Below are positions 17,403 to 24,976 of a stretch of 29,201 bases of DNA, piece by piece (the first letter of the stretch is position 1; the number at the start of each line of letters is the position of its first letter). The position numbers and the translations under genes are program-made. The DNA is from Dictyobacter formicarum. GTDB lineage: Bacteria > Chloroflexota > Ktedonobacteria > Ktedonobacterales > Ktedonobacteraceae. The notes beneath the pieces are model-generated. The model was given only the letters and a program-made list of their open reading frames with translations. It made no database searches and had not been told where the DNA came from. The DNA lies in contig NZ_BNJJ01000045.1 in assembly GCF_016587435.1 (NCBI RefSeq), positions 1 to 29,201 on the forward strand, written 5' to 3'.

Positions 17403-19265
17403 GCCCTTTACGTGTTTCTTGAAGTATCCTCTATCAGGGAGGATTCCCTGATGGAGCTGACGATGACATGATTGGCAGAGAACCAGCGTTTTCCGGTTAC
17501 GGGCTGCCATCAGTTGTTGCCAGAAAGCTTTTCCTTTCGCCACATCTTTCATCTTTCGTATGTGGTGGATCTCAAATGGTCCTGTTGTGGTTTCACAATA
17601 TTCACATTGCTTTTTGTTCAGCCGTTTGATAATCTCCGAACGACTGAGCGTCCACATGTAAACGTTGAGTGCCACATCCAGGCGGGGATCGTTGGGGTAT
17701 GGGGCTTTCAGATCCTTGAGACGAAAGACTTTGATAGAGCGGGTTTTCTTTTCTCCAGGAACGGTGAGGACATAGCCATCCTCCGTTTTCAGTTGCTTGG
17801 CAATGGTGCTTTTCCTTGATTTGTGTTTGCAAGCCAGGGTTTTAAAGAGGCTTACTCTCCAGATCAGGGCGAGTCTGTGTAGCTCTTGTTTGACGTTGCA
17901 AGCAAGGGCGTAGTAATTTGCCAGGCCCCGGAGTTCTCCATTGTAGGCAAGAATGATTTCGGCGTCGCTGAGTGTTATCCATTTGGCTTTATGGACAGCT
18001 TTGATCGCTTCGTAGTTGCCATACCCTTTTGAGGCACAGAACTTTTGAAGTTTTCCAGCGGGTATATGAAGTTGTAGCTGCTCGGACATAGATTTGTAGG
18101 TGGTGTGGCGCGAGCCACGTTTCACCTTGATAACGCGATCTCCTGAGTAGGTTTTGACTTCATACCCAACAAAGGTTGTTCCTTGTTTACTGTGGTTGAT
18201 GTGGGATTTTTCCTCCGCAATAGCCAGTTTGAGGATTCCTTCAATGAAGGCTTTGACCTCTTGCTCGACTCTTTCTGCGTCAGCGTGTGAACCGATAATG
18301 CCAATGCAGAAATCATCGGCATAGCGACAGTAGAACAACCGTTTGTAGCCCGCGTCGAACGGGTCCCCACTTGGGATCTGTTTTCTCAGTTGGTCTATTC
18401 GTCGAATTTCCTCTTGGATGGTCTGAAGGTCTTGCTCTGCTCCCTCCTTTCCCTTCAACCTATCCCATTTCGCCCTGAGTCTTTTAATTCTGTCTGAATA
18501 GCGATAGTACAGCAAGTTTTTCTTGCGTTTCTTTCCCTGATCAAACCGTTTCTTCAGCTCTTTCATGAAGAAGTCCAGTTCGTGCAGATACGCGTTCGCA
18601 AGGATCGGAGCGCAGATGGAGCCTTGTGGTACACCGCTGTAGGTCGTATAGTACGTCCAGTCCTCCAGGTAGCCAGCATTGAGCATAGCTTTGATGAGGC
18701 GTAAAAAGCGGGTGTCGTCGATTTTCTTCTTAAGCAGCTCAACCAGAAGTTCATGATTGATGGTGTTGAAGTAATCTCGTATGTCCATGTCTACGATCCA
18801 TTTGATCGACCCCCAATGCTCGCCGATTTGTTCCAGAGCCGTGTGAGGGGATCTCTTTGGCCGGAACCCATGTGAGCTATCTTCAAAGATTGGCTCATAG
18901 ATTCGTTCTAAAATGATCCTTACCACTTCCTGGACCAATTTATCGTTTCCAGAAGAGATGCCCAGTGGTCGTTTCTTGCCATTCTTTTTCAGTATGAAAG
19001 CTCTTCTGACAGGCTGGAACTGGTATGTTCCGTCTTTGAGTTGTTTGATAATTGACGCAACTCGTTCTTCTGAAAAACCATCCAAAGTAACTTCATCTAC
19101 ACCTGGGGTGATAGCCCCTTTATTGGCGTAAATGTTCGCATAGGCTTCGTGCCACAGGATTTGGTCTTCCATCAGACGAAACAGCCCATTGATGCGCTTT
19201 CCCTGTTTCGAGATGTCTTCAAGCGCTTCCAATCTCCTAATCACTGTAGCGGATAGCATCAGCAC
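17388..19265 (-). CDS. Group II intron reverse transcriptase/maturase with HNH endonuclease (outer intron)
   Basis: This roughly 625-residue intron-encoded protein splices and mobilises its intron. It shows RT0-RT1 (PGVDEVTLDGFS, GTYQFQPVRRAFILKKNGKK), RT2-RT3 (SHGFRPKRSPHTAL), RT4 (GVPQGSICAPILANAYLHEL near 211-230), the catalytic YADD (315-318) and domain X with maturase function (about 410-540). An HNH nuclease ends the protein: C554, C557, HH567-568, C597, C600-H601. An insertion of about 70 charged residues lies between RT4 and RT5. The frame begins with GTG at 19263-19265. ATG 19257-19259, with GAGG in front, is an equally good start. It appears fully functional. The type resembles mitochondrial/chloroplast-like bacterial introns. 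Confidence 0.95.
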   Translation of the reverse strand: MLMLSATVIRRLEALEDISKQGKRINGLFRLMEDQILWHEAYANIYANKGAITPGVDEVTLDGFSEERVASIIKQLKDGTYQFQPVRRAFILKKNGKKRPLGISSGNDKLVQEVVRIILERIYEPIFEDSSHGFRPKRSPHTALEQIGEHWGSIKWIVDMDIRDYFNTINHELLVELLKKKIDDTRFLRLIKAMLNAGYLEDWTYYTTYSGVPQGSICAPILANAYLHELDFFMKELKKRFDQGKKRKKNLLYYRYSDRIKRLRAKWDRLKGKEGAEQDLQTIQEEIRRIDQLRKQIPSGDPFDAGYKRLFYCRYADDFCIGIIGSHADAERVEQEVKAFIEGILKLAIAEEKSHINHSKQGTTFVGYEVKTYSGDRVIKVKRGSRHTTYKSMSEQLQLHIPAGKLQKFCASKGYGNYEAIKAVHKAKWITLSDAEIILAYNGELRGLANYYALACNVKQELHRLALIWRVSLFKTLACKHKSRKSTIAKQLKTEDGYVLTVPGEKKTRSIKVFRLKDLKAPYPNDPRLDVALNVYMWTLSRSEIIKRLNKKQCEYCETTTGPFEIHHIRKMKDVAKGKAFWQQLMAARNRKTLVLCQSCHRQLHQGILPDRGYFKKHVKGEPDA

Positions 19266-19475
19266 ATCCTCGCTTTTGGTTCATTGTCAGCAACGTAAAC
19301 TTTTTCCCTTTCCCCTGGCAGTGGAGGTTTCATGACTATTACTATTCACTTATCCTCTTGCCAGTATCGTATCCACTTCGTTGTGCTACGATCTGCGGAA
19401 CCTATTACAGGCCCACCTTGGGGTAGGGTAAGAGGCCGGGTCCTGATGACTCAGGAACACCAACCCCTCCCCTCC

Positions 19476-19510
19476 GAACGCAGCATGCACCCTTTCGATG
19501 CACTACGCTC
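19476..19510 (-). ncRNA. Domain V of the inner group II intron
   Basis: The 35-nt hairpin starts GAGCGTAGTGCATCGAAAGG and ends GTGCATGCTGCGTTC, with AGC at the catalytic position and a GAAA loop. It lies just downstream of the inner intron reading frame and is followed by the domain VI helix. Confidence 0.8.
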
Positions 19511-19518
19511 TCACGAAA

Positions 19519-21378
19519 TCACCTACGTTTTTCTGAGGCGTATGGGTTGTACGCCAAGTCAGTAAGACGCATCCCGTCATATTCGCCGCGATGAATCTTC
19601 TGGTGACATGATCTACAAACTGGGAGTTGCTTTCGGTTGAGTGCTTGCAAAATGGCATTAAATCCTGTTGGTGGTTTTGCTCCCGTCTTGCGAATATGGC
19701 GGACATGGTGCATTTCCACCTGTAAGGGATCGTTGCATACACAGCACGCTTTCCCTAATTTTGAACGCGTTCGCATCGTGATTGTCCACAGCAAGAGGTC
19801 AATTTTGGCATTCCCGACCTGGAACCCGTTTCGTTGTTTTTTCCAATCATGGTTGACATAAAACGATACCTTGCGGTCTGGTTTGTCCTTGATTTTCACA
19901 GGGATCGTGATCGTTTTGCCAAATCTCTTGTAGATGCGTCTCACGGAGTATCGGTACTTCGCTGCCAGGGTTTTTGCAAGCGAGTATTGGAGAATATATT
20001 GAATTCTCATGAAGTGCTGAAAGTTGTCAGCGAACCGGTAGTAATTTTGAAGGCCCCGGTTAATTCCATTGTAGAGTTGAACGATTTGATCCGGATCGAG
20101 GGCGATCCACGCCTTTTTCGTCGTAGGTATCCCTTTTGCCGTACAGAACCCTTTGCTCTCCAATTTTTTGATAAGTTTGTGGGTTGGGGCTTCCATGATG
20201 ATCTCTGAACCCGTTGACCGTCGTTTGAATGGTTTGCTCAGACCATTGTTGATCGTGACGACTCTTTGGATTCCTCCTCTACCAATGAAGAGTTGCGTTC
20301 CCAAAAACTGAGCTTGTTCTTCTCGTGCATGGGTGATACGAGTCTTTTCCTCGCTCAGCGTGAGCTTGAGATGGTCACGCAAGAAGGACTTGAGTTCTTC
20401 CTTTACTTGTTCTGCCAGCGTTCGTGGACCACATATACCCACCAACCAATCATCGGCATACCTCAGGTATTTGACCCGAATGAAATCGGGGTCGTTGACC
20501 TCGACTGCTGGCATACTCCTCATCTGCCTCACCAGTTCGCGGTAGGCTTTGGTGTGTCCTCCTCCTTTCTTTTGTAGTCGTCTTTTGCGTTCTACCAGAT
20601 TGTGGTAAAGCGGATTCTTCCGTTTCTTTTTCCCTCGTTCTAAGCGTGCGCGTATCCCTTCGACTTTTTCATCTAATTCATGGAGATATACGTTCGCTAA
20701 TATTGGGCTGGCAATTCCCCCCTGAGGGGTTCCTGCCAGACTATCATGTCTTGCTTCTTGCAGGTCCAGGTATCCTGCCCGAAGCAGTTTCCAGATGAGA
20801 TTGAGGAAACGTTCGTCTCGGATCTTCTTACGAAGCAGGCCGACGAGCACTCCATGCTCGATGCTTCCGAAACAGTCGGAGATATCGCCTTCTAGGAACC
20901 AATTCGTCGCAGGCCATTTCCCGCGAATCTCTCGGAGGGCAGTATGGCAACTTCGACCCGGTCGGAAGCCGTGGCTGGCTTCGTGGAAGTAGGGGCCGTG
21001 TGGGCTATCGTAGATACATTCGAGGATCAGACGAATCACCTCTTGTACCACCTTATCCCGTGTAGAAGGGATACCCAGTTTCCGCATTTTTCCATTGGGT
21101 TTGGGGATGTAGACGGTGCGAACCGGTTTGAACTGGAATTGCTCCGTTCGCATCTCTTGGATGATTTGTTGGATCGCTTGAAGTGAAAAACCGTCGATGG
21201 TTTTTCCATCTGATCCAGGGGTTATATTTCCTGGGGCTGATTTCATCCTTTCGTAGGCTACAATGTAGAGATCAACCTTGTAGAGCAATCGATACAGATT
21301 GCTATTGAGCCATTCCCGGTCTGTATTCAGTTTTCGTAGGCATTCAAGTCGCTGTAGGGTCTTCTGTGACTCGTCCAA
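19519..21378 (-). CDS. Group II intron reverse transcriptase/maturase with HNH endonuclease (inner intron)
   Basis: This 619-residue intron-encoded protein has the same layout as the outer one. RT0-RT2 is GNITPGSDGKTIDGFSLQAI and FQFKPVRTVYIPKPNGKMRK, RT3 is SHGFRPGRSCHTAL, and RT4 is LAGTPQGGIASPILANVYLH (215-234). The catalytic YADD is at 307-310. Domain X follows, then an HNH module (CCVCND, MHHVRHIRK, CRSCHQKIH). It also carries the KNPLYHNLVERKRRLQKKG insertion seen in mitochondrial-like RTs. The start codon is TTG (21376-21378), with AGGAGG seven bases upstream. The protein is diverged from the outer one, so this is an insertion of a different intron and not a tandem copy. It appears complete. 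Confidence 0.95.
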   Translation of the reverse strand: MDESQKTLQRLECLRKLNTDREWLNSNLYRLLYKVDLYIVAYERMKSAPGNITPGSDGKTIDGFSLQAIQQIIQEMRTEQFQFKPVRTVYIPKPNGKMRKLGIPSTRDKVVQEVIRLILECIYDSPHGPYFHEASHGFRPGRSCHTALREIRGKWPATNWFLEGDISDCFGSIEHGVLVGLLRKKIRDERFLNLIWKLLRAGYLDLQEARHDSLAGTPQGGIASPILANVYLHELDEKVEGIRARLERGKKKRKNPLYHNLVERKRRLQKKGGGHTKAYRELVRQMRSMPAVEVNDPDFIRVKYLRYADDWLVGICGPRTLAEQVKEELKSFLRDHLKLTLSEEKTRITHAREEQAQFLGTQLFIGRGGIQRVVTINNGLSKPFKRRSTGSEIIMEAPTHKLIKKLESKGFCTAKGIPTTKKAWIALDPDQIVQLYNGINRGLQNYYRFADNFQHFMRIQYILQYSLAKTLAAKYRYSVRRIYKRFGKTITIPVKIKDKPDRKVSFYVNHDWKKQRNGFQVGNAKIDLLLWTITMRTRSKLGKACCVCNDPLQVEMHHVRHIRKTGAKPPTGFNAILQALNRKQLPVCRSCHQKIHRGEYDGMRLTDLAYNPYASEKRR

Positions 21379-22302
21379 GTCAACCCTCCTCGATTGAATT
21401 TGATTCCCTAGAGTCCTTCGCCCTCATCTTGAGGCACTACTATGACTCCTCCGTGACCGTGGCCTTTACAGGCTTTAGGCCATCCCTCAGTTCCTCCGAA
21501 CATCTCGGTCTGTACGTAGGTGCTTCGTTCGTCATTTCCCTCTCCATGAGGGCTGGCTCCAACAAGAGCTTGAGCAGGAAGTAGTACCGTTCCCACTCAC
21601 GTTGGACACAGGCAGTAGTCTCGTTTCCTGTGGGCTGTCACCCGGTTCCGCCGTGACTAAAGTTCAAACAATGCAGTTTTCACCATATACAGCCTGACTG
21701 ACCGACCTCTGGTTCTTGAGACTAGAACTTCACCGGCCTTTGTTCCGGCATGCTATTGTCCCCCCTCCCTTTCGGGTTGAAGGTAAGCCGTTGTCTTATT
21801 CACCTTGCTCTAGTGAACCCGCTTCCCTGCGGGAGAGACGTTCGTGGCACAGAGGCGCACTACTACGAAAAATCCGTACCCATGCAGGGATTGCTCCCTG
21901 TTTAGGGCATCCCGCATTTTCAGCAGAAGTGAGATCGGACGTGCTCCAGGCGTCCCGTTCGTCCTGTATTGCCCTCGTAGTAAGGGTCTGCCAACATCGA
22001 TGGATAAGGTCGCATCTGCATTGTACGCCCTTAGATATTGGTCCCAACGTTTGTAGCCACCTTCCGTTGGGGTCGCGGGATAAACCAGCAGGACTAGGAT
22101 TTACGCAGTCTAGCATTCGCCATACACGTCTTGCACTGACCACTCACAGGACTGGTGACTTCCTCCTACGTGGCCGTCCTCGCATGCTATGGTTGCCCTC
22201 CTTTTTCAAGGCTTGGGGTTAGCGAGGTGTGCATGGAATCTTCCATCAATTCCAATACCTTCTGGTACACTCACTTTTTGCCGCTGATGCGGCGCACTGC
22301 AG

Positions 22303-22352
22303 AACCCCGGTCGCTTTCGGCGCGGAGAGCATATCCCACTGACGCAAGGGCG
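22303..22352 (+). repeat. Right arm of the palindrome that encloses the twintron
   Basis: This is the inverse partner of 17251-17300, with CCCGGTCGCTTTCG at 22306-22319 and CCCACTGACGCAAGGG at 22335-22350. The outer intron 5' splice site is only 9 bases from the inner end of this arm, so the intron sits in what would be the hairpin loop. Confidence 0.75.
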
Positions 22353-22439
22353 ACATCGCCCGCACGACTGGCACAACGAAAAGTAGGGAGGGGCCTGTTT
22401 GCTCTGCTTGCTTTCTCTCTCATTGCAGATTAGGATGAG

Positions 22440-22643
22440 AGCGGATAGGCATCTTGAGAGTAGCTTCCTCAGGAAAGCAACCGCAGACTCCTTGAATCTT
22501 GATGGGGATAGACCCCTTAGTGCTCAGTGGGGGAGGCACGTTTGGAGCCTTGATACGTCTGTGGGGACCCTATAGAACTCCTGGCCTGTCTATGGGAGCA
22601 GTGCCTCCACGGTTGTCTGCCTATCCACCCAAAGGCCCTGTCT
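22440..22643 (+). other. Left noncoding flank of an IS110 relic; possible bridge-RNA region
   Basis: About 200 gene-free bases precede the IS110 fragment and are rich in short stems: GGGGATAGACCCC, and GGGGGAGGCAC facing GTGCCTCC. In IS110 elements the noncoding end beside the transposase start encodes the guide (bridge) RNA. That this segment did so is inference from position and from a structured look. The left boundary of the element is not resolved. Confidence 0.3.
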
Positions 22644-22949
22644 ATGAAAAACACAACAAAGAAACTCTCCAACTGGCAACCTATCCCGTTGCTCAAACAG
22701 GAATCCTTGTACATCGGCATTGATATTGGCAAGGAACGGCATGTTGCTGGCTTTGTCTCCCTGACCCTGCTTGAACGTCACCAACGCTTTGAAGCATGTC
22801 CGGCACTGGCTTTTGAGAACTCACGCGATGGATTCCATACTCTTGGAGAACGAATCCGCGCTCTGGCTCCTTTCGAGCACTGCTTCGCACTTCTAGAGAA
22901 AACAGGACATTATCATAAAGCCTTGGTCCAATACTTGCAGGAGTTAGAT
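22644..22949 (+). pseudogene. IS110-family transposase, N-terminal fragment
   Basis: The first 102 codons are typical IS110: ESLYIGIDIGKERHVAGFVS holds the first Asp of the DEDD RuvC-like site, and CFALLEKTGHYHKALVQYLQ holds the conserved Glu. Similarity stops at QELD (22949). The remaining 34 codons (NAKSRSLPNSTRF...) belong to other sequence. The C-terminal Tnp20 domain with the catalytic Ser is missing. The ATG has no strong ribosome site. Confidence 0.85.
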
Positions 22950-23223
22950 AATGCGAAATCTAGATCGCTACCCAACTCAACCCGCTTCACACCTTGTTGT
23001 ACACATTCTGTACATACTCACAAAGAAGAGGCATTCTTCGCGTTCGCATTGTAGCACATCTCTGCATCATGTAATAGTGGGGAAGATCAATCGTCTCATG
23101 AAGTGAGATCGGATGGGACAGGTTCTCATGCAAATTTCGTCGCCTGTAATAAGATCCATACTCATTGTACCGAAGCATATCAGAAGAGAAGCTTGTGATG
23201 TTTAACGATGGAATAGCAGAAAT
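22950..23223. other. Intergenic between the IS110 fragment and the arsenic operon terminator
   Basis: No gene or motif is recognised. The IS110 sequence ends abruptly at its left edge, so an unseen deletion joint is likely near 22950. Confidence 0.35.
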
Positions 23224-23260
23224 AAAGAGGAGAGAGGCTCGAACATCCCCCCTCCTCTTT
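23224..23260 (-). terminator. Terminator at the end of the arsenic operon
   Basis: AAAGAGGAG (23224-23232) and CTCCTCTTT (23252-23260) form a 9-bp stem directly after the arsM stop. On the minus strand it is followed by ATTTCT, a weak U-tract. Confidence 0.6.
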
Positions 23261-23264
23261 GTGG

Positions 23265-24194
23265 TTACGGTTTACGTGCGCGAATAAAGGCGCTCACAAA
23301 TTTGCCATCCACCTCATTGCGCTCATCAGGAGAAAGCGCTTCGATGGAAGTTCCTGCTCCACTGTCGCGAATATCAGCGAGCGAATAGCGCCGTGTCACC
23401 TCAACTTCGATGTCAGTAAAACCAGCTTCCGCAAGCAATTGTCGGTACGTCTCTTCTTCCAGCGCTCCTGCAATGCAACCTGCCCACGATTCCAAATCGG
23501 CACGAAGGACGGGCGGGATCTGTCCCTGAAAGACAATATCTGAGACGGCGAGCCGCCCACCAGCCGAGAGGACGCGATACGCTTCACACAGGACCTGTCC
23601 TTTGTCTGCTGACAGATTAATGACGCAGTTGGAGATCACCACATCCACGCTCCTGTCAGGCAGCGGGATCGCCTCAATCTCTCCTTTGAGAAAGCGCACG
23701 TTCTCCACGCCTGCCTCAACTCGGTTGCGCTCGGCCAGGGCCAGCATTTCATCGGTCATATCCAGACCGTAGGCAAAGCCTGACGGTCCTACACGTTTTG
23801 CGGAGAGCAGAACATCAATGCCACCACCGCTACCCAGGTCCAACACCCTTTCGCCAGATTTCAGTTCTGCCAGGGCGGTTGGATTGCCACAGCCACGTGA
23901 GGCCAGAGCTGCGGCTAGTGGAATCGTCCCTAACTCCGCTTGGGTGTAAAGATCGAAAATGATCGGGCTACCAGACGCCTCGCTGGAGCAACAGCTTGAT
24001 CCACAACAGGCTGACGGTTCGGCTTCGCTCCTCTGTTCCGTTGTCACAGCCGGTGTACTGGGGGTACAGCACGTTGGCCCACAACAACTCACGGCTCGTG
24101 GCTGTTCTGTACCAAGCACCTGCAACGCTGTTTTCGCATAGCGAGCGCGTACCTCGGCGCGTAATTGTTCATCATTCGTTGGGACCGTACTCAT
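23265..24194 (-). CDS. arsM: Arsenite S-adenosylmethionine methyltransferase ArsM
   Basis: ArsM methylates As(III) to mono-, di- and trimethylarsenicals in the cytoplasm. This 309-residue protein has the SAM site LDLGSGGGID (118-127), the As-binding cysteines of the core (C190 in ISNCVINLSADK and C240 in WAGCIAGAL), and two N-terminal CCGxxCC clusters (C37-C43 and C63-C69). The second cluster sits where the family's first conserved Cys is expected; the first is extra. I chose ATG 24192-24194 (MSTVPTND) because AAAGGA precedes it and similarity starts there; the frame is open 12 codons further. It is the last gene of the operon, 84 bases after the sigma factor gene. Confidence 0.95.
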   Translation of the reverse strand: MSTVPTNDEQLRAEVRARYAKTALQVLGTEQPRAVSCCGPTCCTPSTPAVTTEQRSEAEPSACCGSSCCSSEASGSPIIFDLYTQAELGTIPLAAALASRGCGNPTALAELKSGERVLDLGSGGGIDVLLSAKRVGPSGFAYGLDMTDEMLALAERNRVEAGVENVRFLKGEIEAIPLPDRSVDVVISNCVINLSADKGQVLCEAYRVLSAGGRLAVSDIVFQGQIPPVLRADLESWAGCIAGALEEETYRQLLAEAGFTDIEVEVTRRYSLADIRDSGAGTSIEALSPDERNEVDGKFVSAFIRARKP

Positions 24195-24278
24195 GTTTTT
24201 TTCATCCTTTCCCAGATGCACATCCTGCAATCCAGGTAATGCGCGTTGTGTTGTTCTGCCTGTGTAGACGGAACTCCT

Positions 24279-24893
24279 TCAGAAAGGACGCACGGGAAGC
24301 GGGATCAACAGTTGTGGGGTGACGCTCGCACAGCAGTCGCCTTGTGAACAACAATGACAACGGGATTGGTAGTTGATGATATGGCCTCGCCGATCTAGCT
24401 CGAAATGACAGCAGGCCAAGAGCATCTGTTTGAGTCGCTCTCGCGCACGCTGCACTCGTGACTTCGCGCCTGAAAAGGAAAGGCCCAGGCGTTCCCCGAA
24501 CTCTTTCTGGGTCAGTCCTTGATATTCGGTGAGAACCAGTGCTTGTCGATCCTGTTCCGGCAAATTGTTGATCATGGCTCGAATGCAGGGAAACAATTCG
24601 CTCACCAGATCGTCGTCAGGCAACGCTTCTGGAAGCGCTTTTACTTCTGGTTCCTCAAGTCGTGTGGTTGGCTTGGTACTACGATAATAATCGATAATGG
24701 CGTGACGCGTGATTTGATAGACCCAGCTTTCCAGCTTCTTGACCTCTTTAAGCGTTTCGATCTGCTGATGGATCTTCACAAACACCTCTTGCAAGAGATC
24801 TTCTGCCGTCCCCGCATCCGCCACCCGCTTGCGAATGAACTGCAAGAGCGGGGCATGGAAGGCTTCCCATACTTGCTCAGTTGCTATCCCCAT
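24279..24893 (-). CDS. sigZ: SigZ-like ECF sigma factor with cysteine-rich tail
   Basis: This 204-residue ECF sigma factor has region 2 (AFHAPLLQFIRKRV, AEDLLQEVFVKIHQQIETLK, LESWVYQITRHAIIDYYR, residues 11-71) and region 4 (NNLPEQDRQALVLTEYQGLT, QKEFGERLGLSFSGAKSRVQ, 109-148). The tail is unusual in sigma factors but typical of SigZ: CCHFELDRRGHIINYQSRCHCC (positions 161-182) and a further CC at 187-188, seven cysteines in all. Such a tail could bind a soft metal or metalloid. It lies directly before arsM, and no anti-sigma gene is nearby. A role in arsenic-responsive transcription is inference from context. Confidence 0.88.
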   Translation of the reverse strand: MGIATEQVWEAFHAPLLQFIRKRVADAGTAEDLLQEVFVKIHQQIETLKEVKKLESWVYQITRHAIIDYYRSTKPTTRLEEPEVKALPEALPDDDLVSELFPCIRAMINNLPEQDRQALVLTEYQGLTQKEFGERLGLSFSGAKSRVQRARERLKQMLLACCHFELDRRGHIINYQSRCHCCSQGDCCASVTPQLLIPLPVRPF

Positions 24894-24976
24894 ACAGATT
24901 CATCATCCTTCCTCATCGTATGTTTTCTCTCCTGGTAGACGGGGATGCCACCAAAAGGACGCATCGGCCCTCCTGT

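Larger units (their letters stand above)
19423..21860 (-). mobile_element. Inner group II intron inserted in the outer intron
   Basis: The 5' end is GTGCG (21856-21860), preceded in the outer intron by GTAGTA, which can pair with TACTAC in domain I (21581-21586). Domain III-like GGAGTCATAGTAGTGCCTCA lies near 21440. Domain V is at 19476-19510. Domain VI pairs AGGGGAGGGG with CCTCTT-A-CCCT, leaving a bulged A (19429) seven bases from the 3' end CCCTAC at 19423. The element is 2438 bases. Joining its flanks restores TGGGTAC...GTACCCA, a 7-bp stem of the outer intron that it splits, which supports both boundaries. Confidence 0.87.
17317..22297 (-). mobile_element. Outer group II intron of a nested twintron
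   Basis: The 5' end is GTGCG (22293-22297). The preceding exon bases TCTGCA (22298-22303) can pair with TGCAGA inside domain I (22015-22020), the expected IBS1-EBS1. Domain V is at 17369-17402. Domain VI pairs AGAGGGGG with CCCC-A-CTCT, leaving a bulged A (17323) seven bases from the 3' end ...CTCTAC at 17317. Domain III-like sequence GTGAATAGTAATAGTCATGA lies near 19330-19350, and a DII-like hairpin (ATCGTA/TACGAT) just before it. Without the inner intron the element is 2543 bases, with 594 before the reading frame, which is normal. Confidence 0.85.

Noticed and set aside
19266..19422. Tandem, unnested arrangement of the two introns
   Set aside because: Only 157 bases separate the inner intron end from the outer reading frame, too short for DI-DIII. 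Nesting explains the rest upstream.
21716..22433. Plus-strand frames of 168 and 92 codons over the intron 5' half
   Set aside because: They are antisense to structured group II ribozyme sequence and exon, with no family and no ribosome sites.
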